Of a stretch of DNA of 26,576 nt, positions 9,077 to 16,807 are shown piece after piece. Position 1 is the first letter of the stretch. Every line of letters begins with the position of its first letter. Where the stretch lies: the NCBI GenBank assembly GCA_947629805.1, contig CANRFE010000004.1, positions 1 through 26,576 on the forward strand. Reading direction: 5' to 3'. Position numbers and translations under genes: made by a program. Source of the stretch: an uncultured Clostridia bacterium. GTDB taxonomy: Bacteria; Bacillota; Clostridia; TANB77; CAG-508. The notes beneath the pieces are model-generated. The model was not told the origin of the DNA, did no database searches, and was given only the letters and a program-made list of their open reading frames with translations.

Positions 9077-9244
9077 CCATTTTTGATATTTTTCGACAGT
9101 ACGTATGTGTTATACTAGAATTAATCCATAAATACTTACATTTTATGATTTTGTTTCTATGCTACTATCCTTTTTTATACTTTTTTTCTTATTGTTTTTT
9201 TCTAGCTAAATTCTTTCGTATTTATGGAAGAAAAAAGGAAACGA

Positions 9245-9275
9245 GCATGATTATTTTTAATCATGCCCCATTTTT
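9245..9275. terminator. Terminator hairpin between convergent genes
   Basis: GCATGATTA at 9245-9253 pairs exactly with TAATCATGC at 9258-9266 around a TTTT loop, followed by CCCCATTTTT. It ends the rightward transcript and may serve the leftward fabD transcript too. Nothing else is evident in 9077-9273; the short hydrophobic frame there is AT-rich noise. Confidence 0.7.
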
Positions 9276-10206
9276 ATGTTATGGTATATAATAAATCTTC
9301 TAATTCCTCTACACTGCAAACATTTTTTATGCTAACCTCTTTATTTTCCTTTTTTATAAAACTCGTTAATGTTTTTCCAGGTCCTACTTCTATATAAAGA
9401 TCTATCCCTCTATTTTGCATATAAGCAATTTCTCTATCAAAACGTACGGGACTAACCATGTGGTTTGCTAAAATTTGTTGCATATTATCTTCTTTCTTAT
9501 ACGGCTTGCCATCAATATTTCGAATTACCATTTGTTTACTAGTTTCAAATTTTACTTTTTGTAATTCTTTTTCAAATGCTTCTTTTGCTTTTTCCAATTT
9601 TTGAGTATGAAAAGGTCCACTTGTTTTTAATTCTATTATTTTTTTTGCTCCTTTTTCTTTTAATAAAATTTCTGCTTTTTCTACTGCTTCCTCATTTCCC
9701 GATATTACCGTTTGCAATTTATAATTATAATTAGCAGGCACAACAAACATACCTTGCTTTTGTAAAGTTGTACAAATTTCTTCTACTTTCCTACTTTCTA
9801 TTCCCATAATTGCCGCCATTTTAAACTGTTCTTTAGGAAGATAATGTTGCATAAAATATCCCCTTTTTTTGACTAGTTGTACTCCTTCTTCAAAGGATAA
9901 ATAACCAGAATAAATTAAAGCAGTATATTCTCCTAAACTTAAACCTGCACACATGTCTGCTTCTATTTTCTTACTTTTTAGCACTTCTGCTATAGCAAGA
10001 CTTGTAACTAAAATAGCAATTTGTGCATTCTCTGTTTTGTTTAATTCTGCCTGTTCTTGTTCAAAACATAATTTTTTTATATTGCTACCAGTTATTTGAC
10101 TTGCTCTATCATAAATTTGTTTTGCTTCTTCGTATTTTTCATAAATATCTTTTCCCATTCCAACAAATTGAGAGCCCTGCCCAGGAAATAAAAATGCCGT
10201 TTTCAT
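9274..10206 (-). CDS. fabD: Malonyl-CoA:ACP transacylase
   Basis: Transfers malonyl from CoA to acyl carrier protein at the start of type II fatty acid synthesis. 310 residues, full length. The N-terminal motif is FPGQGSQFVGMG (7-18). The nucleophile elbow is GLSLGEY, with the catalytic Ser in GxSxG, at about residue 90. The catalytic His is in SGPFHTQKL near 200, and VGPGKTL is near the C-terminus. ATG 10206 is preceded by GGGAG. No other fab genes are in the window. A conspicuous palindrome lies 66 bases upstream. Confidence 0.96.
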   Translation of the reverse strand: MKTAFLFPGQGSQFVGMGKDIYEKYEEAKQIYDRASQITGSNIKKLCFEQEQAELNKTENAQIAILVTSLAIAEVLKSKKIEADMCAGLSLGEYTALIYSGYLSFEEGVQLVKKRGYFMQHYLPKEQFKMAAIMGIESRKVEEICTTLQKQGMFVVPANYNYKLQTVISGNEEAVEKAEILLKEKGAKKIIELKTSGPFHTQKLEKAKEAFEKELQKVKFETSKQMVIRNIDGKPYKKEDNMQQILANHMVSPVRFDREIAYMQNRGIDLYIEVGPGKTLTSFIKKENKEVSIKNVCSVEELEDLLYTIT

Positions 10207-10271
10207 ATTTTCTCCCTTCCATTTTTAGTACTTTACTATTTTATACTATATTAGGGATTTTTTAATTAGGA

Positions 10272-10281
10272 TGACCGGTCA
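10272..10281. promoter_or_regulatory. GC-rich palindrome upstream of fabD, candidate operator
   Basis: TGACCGGTCA is a perfect 10-bp palindrome in otherwise AT-rich DNA in the 86-base gap between the yraN stop and fabD start. Such sites are often bound by dimeric regulators. The site's owner is unknown, and it does not match what I know of FapR or FabT operators. Confidence 0.4.
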
Positions 10282-10292
10282 GGTTCTATTCT

Positions 10293-10649
10293 TTACATTT
10301 CTACATCTTTAATATGATGAATTTCTATTTTACTATTTTCTATTTTTATTTCTATCACATCTAATCGCATATTACAATTTTCTAATGCATGAAGATATAA
10401 ATAAAAACGAATTGCTTTTTTTAAATGCCTTATTTTTCTATTATTTACAGATTCAATAGGTTCTCCGTATTTTGTATTTCTTCTTGTTTTTACCTCTACA
10501 AAAACGTACTCTTTCTGTTCTTTTGCAATAATATCAATTTCTCCTTGTTTTGTATAAAAGTTTCTTTCTATAATTTGATATCCTTTTTTCCTTAAAAACT
10601 GCTCTGCTAAATTTTCTCCTTTTTTTCCTGTTTCTTGTATTGCATTCAC
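10293..10649 (-). CDS. yraN: YraN family putative endonuclease-fold protein
   Basis: UPF0102/YraN protein of the restriction-endonuclease-like fold, often encoded near dprA or rnhB; molecular role not established. From the GTG at 10649 it is 118 residues, close to the family norm: MNAIQETGKKGENLAEQFL, then GYQIIERNF, GEIDIIA and FVEVKTR, which carry the E...D...ExK-like core. I prefer this GTG to the upstream ATGs (10703, 10685) because AAGGA lies eight bases before it and it falls four bases after the dprA stop. The 18 extra residues from 10703 would overlap dprA. Confidence 0.88.
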   Translation of the reverse strand: MNAIQETGKKGENLAEQFLRKKGYQIIERNFYTKQGEIDIIAKEQKEYVFVEVKTRRNTKYGEPIESVNNRKIRHLKKAIRFYLYLHALENCNMRLDVIEIKIENSKIEIHHIKDVEM

Positions 10650-10653
10650 TATT

Positions 10654-11565
10654 CTATTCCTTCTTTTCCTTTCTTTGAAATTCATTTGCTGGCAAAGCCT
10701 CAATATACCCTTTCATTTCCATGATGGTTAGAACTTGATTGACACGGGAAATTGGCCACTGCAATTTCTTGGCTAATTCATTGCTACTATGGGCACGTTC
10801 TGTTAACAATTTATAAATTGGTTGGTATTCTTTTTCTAGTTCTTCTGCCAATAAATTTTCTGTATTATTTTTAGAATTTTTTTGTATGGGAATTCCGATA
10901 TAGTCTTCTAGTTCTGTTACATCTGTTATAATTTTCGCTCCTTGCTTTAATAGACGATTACATCCTACTCCTTGTTTATCTTCTAAAGCATGTGGTATAC
11001 AAAACACCTCTTTTTTCTGTTCTAAAGCATATTTTGCTGTAATGCTACTTCCGCTACGGTAAGCTGCTTCCATGACCAAAACAGCCATAGACAAACCTGC
11101 AATAATGCGGTTACGAATAGGAAATGCCTTTCCGATTGGTTTTGTATTTGGTGGGTATTCACTCACAATGCACCCACCATTTTCTAAAATTTGATGAAAT
11201 AATGGTATATTTTCTTGCGGAAAAATATGAGAAAACCCAGAAGCAATGACTGCTATTGTTTTCCCCTCTTCTTGCATAGCACTTTTATGTGCTACCTTAT
11301 CAATTCCTAAAGCCAATCCACTAACCACACAAATATTGGAACATGCAATACGATTGGCAAATAAAGCAGTATATTTTTTGCCATAATCACTTGCTTTTCT
11401 ACTTCCTACTATTGCAATACTAGGTTTGTTTAATAAAGCACTATTTCCCATAACATAAAGTTTTTTTGGTGCATTTTTTATATGTTTTAACTTTTCCGGA
11501 TAATCCTTATCCCCTTGTTGAATTTCTTTTATTTTCTCTTCCTCTTTTCTTAGATTTGCTTCCAA
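10654..11565 (-). CDS. dprA: DNA-processing protein A
   Basis: Loads RecA on incoming single-stranded DNA during natural transformation. 303 residues with the Rossmann-like DprA/Smf core: IAIVGSRKAS (about 49-58), VVSGLALGID, AVIASGF, FPIRNRIIAGLS and GSSITAKYALEQ. A C-terminal winged helix (about 240-290) follows, in which segments such as SSNELAKKLQWPISRVNQVL are visible. The start overlaps the comM stop by 16 bases, so comM-dprA-yraN look co-transcribed and translationally coupled. No in-frame CGG. Confidence 0.95.
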   Translation of the reverse strand: MEANLRKEEEKIKEIQQGDKDYPEKLKHIKNAPKKLYVMGNSALLNKPSIAIVGSRKASDYGKKYTALFANRIACSNICVVSGLALGIDKVAHKSAMQEEGKTIAVIASGFSHIFPQENIPLFHQILENGGCIVSEYPPNTKPIGKAFPIRNRIIAGLSMAVLVMEAAYRSGSSITAKYALEQKKEVFCIPHALEDKQGVGCNRLLKQGAKIITDVTELEDYIGIPIQKNSKNNTENLLAEELEKEYQPIYKLLTERAHSSNELAKKLQWPISRVNQVLTIMEMKGYIEALPANEFQRKEKKE

Positions 11566-13073
11566 CTTCTATATTGAATTGCCTCTGCAATATGAGAAAT
11601 TCCTATTTCTTCTTCTTGTTCTAAATCTGCTATTGTTCTGGCTACTCTTAAAATTTTTCCATAGGCTCTTGCACTTAATTTTAATGTTGCAAAGGCTTGT
11701 TCTAAAAGATCCTTTCCTTTCGGTTGTAAAAAGCAATATTTTTCCTGTAATTTTGGGGTTAATTGACTATTCGAATAAATTCCTTCTTTTTGGTATCTTT
11801 GTCGCTGTATTTCTCTAGCTCGATTTATTCTCTCTTTTATTTGCTGAGAGGTCTCTATTTTTTCTTTGTTTTCTAATTGTTGATAAGTAACTGGTTCTAC
11901 CTCTACTTGAAGGTCCATGCGATCTAATAATGGGCCACTAATTTTTTCTAAATATTTATGTATTGCTTGTGGGGAACAAGTACACTTTCTTTGTTTCGAA
12001 CCATAAAACCCACAAGGGCATGGATTCATTGCTGCTACTAGCATAAAATTACAAGGATAGGTATAGCTACCATGAATTCTGCTAATGGTTACTTTTTTAT
12101 CTTCTATTGGCCCTCGTAAAACTTCTAGGGTAGCTTTTGGAAACTCAGCAAGTTCATCTAAAAACAATACTCCGTTATGTGCTAAGCTGATTTCTCCTGG
12201 TTTTGGAATTCTCCCTCCACCCAGTAAAGATGCAATAGAAACTGTATGATGTGGTGCGCGAAATGGCCTTTTATGAATAAACGGCCTATTGGGGGATAAT
12301 ATTCCTGCTACACTATGAATTTTGGTAATTTCCAAAGCTTCTTCAAAACTTAAGTCTGGTAAAATTGTTGGAATTCTTTTCGCCATCATAGTTTTTCCGT
12401 ACTCCGTGGAACTCCTACTAATAAAATATTATGCCCTCCAGCAGCTGCTACTTCTATAGCTCGTTTACTATTTTCTTGCCCTTTTATATCACAAAAATCC
12501 AATGGTTGTTGTTCTTCTAATGTACTTTCTGCTTGTTCTACAGGACAAATCGAAATTTCTTTGTTTCCATTCAAATATTCTACTACTTGATATAGGCTAT
12601 CTATTCCTATAATTTTGAGTCCTTTTACAATAGACGCTTCTCTTACATTGCCACGTGGTAGAATAATTTTTTGAATTCCTAATTTTTGAGCTTCTATGCA
12701 AATTGGCAAAATACCAGTAATGGGATTTAATTTTCCATTTAATGATAATTCTCCTAAAAAAATACTTTCTTCTAATTGCTTTTGTTTTATTTTTCCAAGA
12801 CAAGCTAAAATTCCAATGGCAATGGGTAAATCAAAAATAGAACCTTCTTTCTTAGTATTCGCTGGCGCTAAATTAATAATTATTTTTCTGCTATGTAATT
12901 CATAACCCGAATTTTTGATAGCCGTTTTCACTCTTTCTTTTGCTTCTTTTACACTAATATCGGGAAGACCGAACGATTCCCCATTGTGGTAACCCTGCTG
13001 CAACATCTACTTGCACAGAAACAAGATAGCCATTTAAACCATTTAAGGACATACTTTTTACTATAGATAACAA
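11550..13073 (-). CDS. comM: ComM/YifB-type Mg-chelatase-like AAA+ ATPase, read through three +1 shifts at CGG
   Basis: AAA+ helicase linked to branch migration during transformation recombination. The best start is TTG at 13073 with GAGGA eight bases upstream. An N-terminal Lon-S5-like domain comes first, then AAA+. Frame changes lie at CGG 12971-12969 (codon 35), 12406-12404 (codon 223) and 12399-12397 (codon 225). Skipping each C gives GLPQWGIVGLPDISVKE and Walker A GVPGVGKT, then MMAKR. Without the shifts the Walker A lysine is lost. The rest is well conserved: FRAPHHTVS, GEISLAHNGVLFLDEL (Walker B), AMNPCPCG, the cysteine pair CTC, and a C-terminal domain containing LSARAYGKILRVARTIADL. 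Total 506 residues, normal for the family. Three independent breaks inside an otherwise perfect gene are unlikely for ordinary decay. Confidence 0.93.
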
Positions 13074-13242
13074 AATCAATTTCCTCTTTTCTTCTTGGAA
13101 TATAATAGAATTTACTTTTCTAGACACAAATCTTCGAAATAAAACTACATTATGTATATCATAAAAACAAACTATTAGCAAGCATTTTTCATCGTCAAAT
13201 TTTGACATAAATTTTACTTAAAACTCTTTCTTTTAAAAAGGA

Positions 13243-13278
13243 TTTATAAAAAATCCCATGGTCAAACCACAGGATTTT
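13243..13278 (-). terminator. Terminator downstream of maf
   Basis: In the leftward transcript 13278-13266 pairs with 13262-13250 over 13 bp, including two G-U pairs, around a three-base loop, followed by a U run. On the plus strand the same positions give C/A mismatches, so it is directional, ending maf before comM. Confidence 0.7.
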
Positions 13279-13298
13279 CTTTCTATTTTTTCTTCTTT

Positions 13299-13886
13299 TT
13301 AAGAATTGCTTTGTTCGTATAAAATCTTTTTTAATACCTCATACACTTTATGAATGGGAAGCCCCATTATTGTAGCATAATGTCCCTGTATTTTTTGAAT
13401 AAATACCATAAATTCACCTTGTACAGCATAAGCTCCTGCTTTATCTAAAGCATTTCCTGTTGCAATCCAATGCTCTATTTCTTGTTTTGTCATATCTTTT
13501 AGGTAAACTTCTGCCTTGTCATAGTCAATATATTGCTCTTCTTTTCCTTCTTTTTGCACTAAAATTGCCAAACCTGTAATCACTTCATGCTTTGCTCCTT
13601 TTAGTTTTTCTAACATACGAAAAGCATCTTGTTTGTCCTTTGGTTTTCCGTATATTTTTCCTTCTTTAATTACCATTGTATCAGAACCAATAACAATTCT
13701 ATCTCCTTTTGTCTTATCAAAAATTGTTTTGGCTTTTTCATAAGCTAATTTTTTTGCTTGTTGTTCGATAGTGAAATTAGGCTCTATGATTTCTTCTTTA
13801 TCACTTGCCATAATTTCATATTTCAAATTTAATAAATCTAGTAATTCTTTCCTTCTTGGTGATTTTGACGCTAGTATTATTTTCAT
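13299..13886 (-). CDS. maf: Maf-type nucleotide pyrophosphatase
   Basis: House-cleaning nucleoside triphosphate pyrophosphatase of the Maf/YhdE family, acting on dTTP/UTP or modified nucleotides. 195 residues. Motifs: ILASKSPRRKELL (4-16), EIIEPNF, AYEKA, VIGSDTMV with the catalytic Asp, GKPKDKQDAFRML, then GAYAVQGEF and IMGLPIHKV. ATG 13886 is preceded by AAGAGG. No in-frame CGG. Confidence 0.95.
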   Translation of the reverse strand: MKIILASKSPRRKELLDLLNLKYEIMASDKEEIIEPNFTIEQQAKKLAYEKAKTIFDKTKGDRIVIGSDTMVIKEGKIYGKPKDKQDAFRMLEKLKGAKHEVITGLAILVQKEGKEEQYIDYDKAEVYLKDMTKQEIEHWIATGNALDKAGAYAVQGEFMVFIQKIQGHYATIMGLPIHKVYEVLKKILYEQSNS

Positions 13887-14032
13887 TTTTTTTCCTCTTT
13901 TCTTTATTTTGATGATACCATAGTGTTATTTTTTTGTAAATTGTATTTTTATTTTGTTTCATTGGATTACCCCTTTCTTTTTTTACATTATATCTTTTTG
14001 GAAAAAGAATGGCAAAAAAACTGATTTTCGAC

Positions 14033-14065
14033 AAATTACCGTAACTTTTTTAGTTACGGTAATTT
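14033..14065 (-). terminator. Terminator hairpin built into the end of the 14050-14622 gene
   Basis: A perfect 13-bp stem (14033-14045 with 14053-14065) with a seven-base loop. The loop contains the TAA stop of the upstream gene (14052-14050), so its last four sense codons (NYRN) form one arm. A T-rich stretch follows at some distance. It marks the end of the restriction-modification operon. Confidence 0.7.
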
Positions 14066-14622
14066 GCTATTTCTTTTAAAATTTTTTGTCTTATTTCATT
14101 CCACGTTAACCCTGCAACATACTCAATTGCTTGGTAGTTTAGATAATTTTTTTGCTTTGCTATTGCATTCCACTGTTGTGTACTAGGAAATTTATGAAAA
14201 TCAATCGTTCTATTTCTTAACTGCGTATAACTAATTTGATATGTTTGCCATATTTCACTATCTCTTGGATAATCCTTCTGACTTTTGCTATAATTTTCAT
14301 CCTTTGTAGCATAATATAAATTGATTAAAGAATGAATTTCTTTGCTTAATTTTGCTGTTTTTTCAGAATGTAAACCAGTTTCTTCTATTGCTTGGTGTAA
14401 TTGATATCGTACCTTTTCTATTTTTATTTCTAATTTTTTATCTTTTTTTCTTAATTTTTTCTGTAATTGTTCCCAATTTAATACATTTTCGTGTGCGTAT
14501 ATAGTATTTATACTATATAAAGCATGTGCTTTTGCATAAATATCCCATTGTTCCTTTGTAAAAGATTTCTCTTTTTTTATTTTATTTTTTAATATTTTGA
14601 TAGATTTTTCATAGCGATTCAT
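14050..14622 (-). CDS. Small protein with repeats resembling homing-endonuclease-associated DNA-binding repeats
   Basis: 190 residues, last gene of the restriction-modification island, starting four bases after the endonuclease stop. Two segments share one pattern: FTKEQWDIYAKAHALYS... NWEQLQKKL (about 21-57) and FPSTQQWNAIAKQKNYLN... TWNEIRQKI (about 143-182). Each is W-x(2,3)-A-x(3-4)-L-x... -W-x(2)-(L/I)-(R/Q)-(Q)-K. This resembles the homing endonuclease associated (HNH) repeat, a helix-turn-helix DNA-binding unit. No nuclease motif is present. Possible roles are a target-recognition accessory or controller for the adjacent enzymes; this is inference. Confidence 0.6.
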   Translation of the reverse strand: MNRYEKSIKILKNKIKKEKSFTKEQWDIYAKAHALYSINTIYAHENVLNWEQLQKKLRKKDKKLEIKIEKVRYQLHQAIEETGLHSEKTAKLSKEIHSLINLYYATKDENYSKSQKDYPRDSEIWQTYQISYTQLRNRTIDFHKFPSTQQWNAIAKQKNYLNYQAIEYVAGLTWNEIRQKILKEIANYRN

Positions 14623-14625
14623 CGT

Positions 14626-15793
14626 TTATCCATTAATTTTTATCATTTCTTCTAGTTTTGTAATGGCATAGTCTACATCAATATGAACAGAATCTTGTTC
14701 TAGTAAGTCTTTTACTATACTTCCATAAAATTGTGTTACTCCTCTTCTTTGTCTTCCTGCCCAATGTTTCATGCATCTTGTATTTTCTAACAATTCTTTT
14801 TGGAACAAAGAACATAAACGAGTTTTTACTTTTCCCTCTCTTTCTATCCCTACGAAAAATAAAAAATAAACAGATTTTTCTTGCGATAAAAATTTAAGTA
14901 CTTTATCAATATTATAAGCTTTTGGATTCGCATTGCGAAATAAAATTTCTGTTTTTATATCGATTTCTGCTAAAAAAGAATTAAAATCTCGTGTATAATC
15001 TCCTAGTTCGTCATACGTCTGAATATTTGGTAGTTCTGTATGCTTATTTAAGGCTTCTATTATTTTTTGCTTTGTTTGGTTAAAATCTTCTGCTGTTATT
15101 AAATATTCTATTATTCTTCCGACGTATATTTACATTATCAATCTGAGAAGCTAAAACTATTTCTTTTTCTACTTTTCTAACACGATTTTCTAAATCCTTT
15201 TTTAATAAGAGATAGGCATCCGAATGGATAAATTGTAATGCTCTTTTAGGAGATTCATAAATGGTTTCTATATCTGTATTTTTTAATTCTGTTTTCCTTT
15301 TTGTACCAATAATCGCATTCGTATTTTTTACAAGACGCTCTAAATTTTTATAAAAGCCAATGCTTTCGTGAAGTAAAAATAACTTTTTAAAATTACTTGG
15401 TTCATTACACATTCCTTCTACTTTTCTTAAAATATCTACTCCTAGAAAGGTTCCTCTTATATGATCTATTGTTAAGTTTTGAGAAGAATGGGAAATTTTT
15501 TGCAAACAGGTGGTATTGGCTAATAGCAACTCGTTTTCCTCCGGTAATACTACACAAACAAGAAAAGGTCTATCATCAAATTGTTGCAACTTGCGTAAAG
15601 ACAAAACACAATTTGCAAAATTTTTATTAGTAGAACTGGAAAAACGTATTGCAAAATCTTCACAATAATACACTTTTCGATCTGTTGTAAGACCAAATTC
15701 TTCTGCTACCTTTTCTTGTAGTTTTTCTTTTCCCAAGCCTGTATGTTGTTGAATATAAGAAACCAAACGATTTATTTTTTCTTCCTTATACAC
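14626..15793 (-). CDS. Putative type II restriction endonuclease, read through one +1 shift at CGG 15121-15119
   Basis: Its start (GTG 15793) overlaps the end of the methyltransferase gene by eight bases, the usual arrangement of an R gene with its M gene. The first frame reads 224 codons, then CGT CGG AAG and a quick stop. Skipping the C gives NVNIRGRIIEYLITAEDFNQ and an open frame to 14626, 388 residues in all. The R-G-R-x-I-E-x-L-I-T stretch resembles one seen in several restriction enzymes, and FNSFLAEIDIKTEILF and VYFLFFVGIERE could carry a D...E-x-K type core. I cannot assign recognition sequence or family. The identity rests mainly on position beside a solitary beta-class methyltransferase. 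Confidence 0.75.
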
Positions 15794-16758
15794 TCTGCGT
15801 AGCCCCCTTATTCTTTTCTTTTTTTTGTAATGCTAATGTATTTCTTTCCCAGAATACTCCATTTACATAGCCTTGAATTTCTTTGTCCTTTTGCGCTACT
15901 TCTAATCGATATTCTGCCCATCCACAATATCTAGGGTTTTGCTCTATTCCAATATATCTTCTATTCAATTTTTTAGCAACTACGGATGTTGTTCCTGAGC
16001 CTAAAAAAGGATCAAAAACAATATCATTTTCATTACTACTTGCTAAAATTAACTTTGCAATTAATTTTTCTGGTTTTTGCGTAGGGTGTTGTGTATTTTC
16101 TGGCATTGACCAATACGGAATCGAAATATCGTCCCAAAAATTAGAAGGATAAGTATTTCTATAATTTCCATTTTCAGTTTCTTCCCAATCTTTTGGTTGT
16201 CCATTTACTTTATAAGGAGCAATTACTTTTCTTCTACTCATAACGTCTTTTACATGAAAGGTATACTCTTTTGATTTTGTTCCAAACCAAATATCTTCCA
16301 TTCCATTCTTCCAATTTGCTAATGCTCCTCTTCCTTTTTCTCTTTGCCAAGTAATTCTATTTTGCACATGAAACAATTCAAACATGATATCTCCGAATAA
16401 TTAAGCTAGTTTGCCAATCACAACAAACATAAATGGTTGCATTTTCTTTCATGATTCTTTTGCATTCTGTAAGCCATTCTATCGTATATTTTCTATAATC
16501 TTTAGAAGATGTTTTAGAAAATTTATTTCCATGATAGTCTTTGGACAAATTATAAGGAGGATCTACAATTAACAAGTCTACAAAGGAACTAGGCATTCGT
16601 TTTAATAATTCGAAAGTATCTCCTAATATGGTTTTATTAATAATTTGATCAACTTTAATCTTTTCAAGGGGGAAATTTTTTACACAACGACGAATGTATT
16701 GTTCCCCTTCTTCTTCTGTAAAATCAATGGTTTTATTTTTCGTGGATTTATTTTTCAT
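15786..16758 (-). CDS. DNA adenine/cytosine-N4 methyltransferase (beta class), read through one +1 shift at CGG 16395-16393
   Basis: Site-specific methyltransferase protecting the host from the co-encoded endonuclease. The catalytic motif IV DPPYNL (66-71) precedes AdoMet motif I FDPFLGSGTT (248-257), which is the beta-class order (N6_N4_Mtase family). The first frame reads to TSLII, then ATT CGG AGA and a stop soon after. Skipping the C gives TSLIIGDIMFELFHVQNRIT and then the conserved REKGRGALANWKN and HPTQKPEKLI segments, ending at 15786 with 323 residues. ATG 16758 follows AAGGAA. Because motif I lies after the shift, an unshifted product could not bind AdoMet. Confidence 0.9.
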
Positions 16759-16807
16759 TTTTTATTTCCTTCCAATTCTTTTTTCTTAGTATAGCACAAA
16801 ACAAATT

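Noticed and set aside
9073..9291. Hydrophobic plus-strand ORF after the pyrophosphorylase gene
   Set aside because: No ribosome binding site, overlaps the preceding stop, runs through a terminator hairpin and into fabD; AT-rich DNA readily gives such frames.
13819..13962. Short lysine-rich ORF overlapping the start of maf (ATG at 13962)
   Set aside because: It has a GGGG-like leader, but its 3' half lies inside maf in another frame and it is composed of A-rich codons. Promoter or leader DNA is more likely.
1352..16395. Simple reassignment of CGG to another amino acid (as in some low-GC bacteria)
   Set aside because: A one-for-one reassignment would keep the frame. Here the frame itself moves by +1 at each site, and the downstream conserved sequence exists only in the new frame.
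1352..16395. Classical slippery-site +1 frameshifting by re-pairing of the P-site tRNA
   Set aside because: The codons before CGG (ATT, CAA, CCA, GTA, GTT, CGT) do not re-pair well with the overlapping +1 triplets, and no shared stop codon, stimulatory stem or Shine-Dalgarno-like element is visible at the sites.
1352..16395. Homopolymer-length sequencing errors as the cause of the seven shifts
   Set aside because: The extra base is a single C not adjacent to a C run in the coding strand. Other systematic insertion errors cannot be excluded and are kept as the main alternative.
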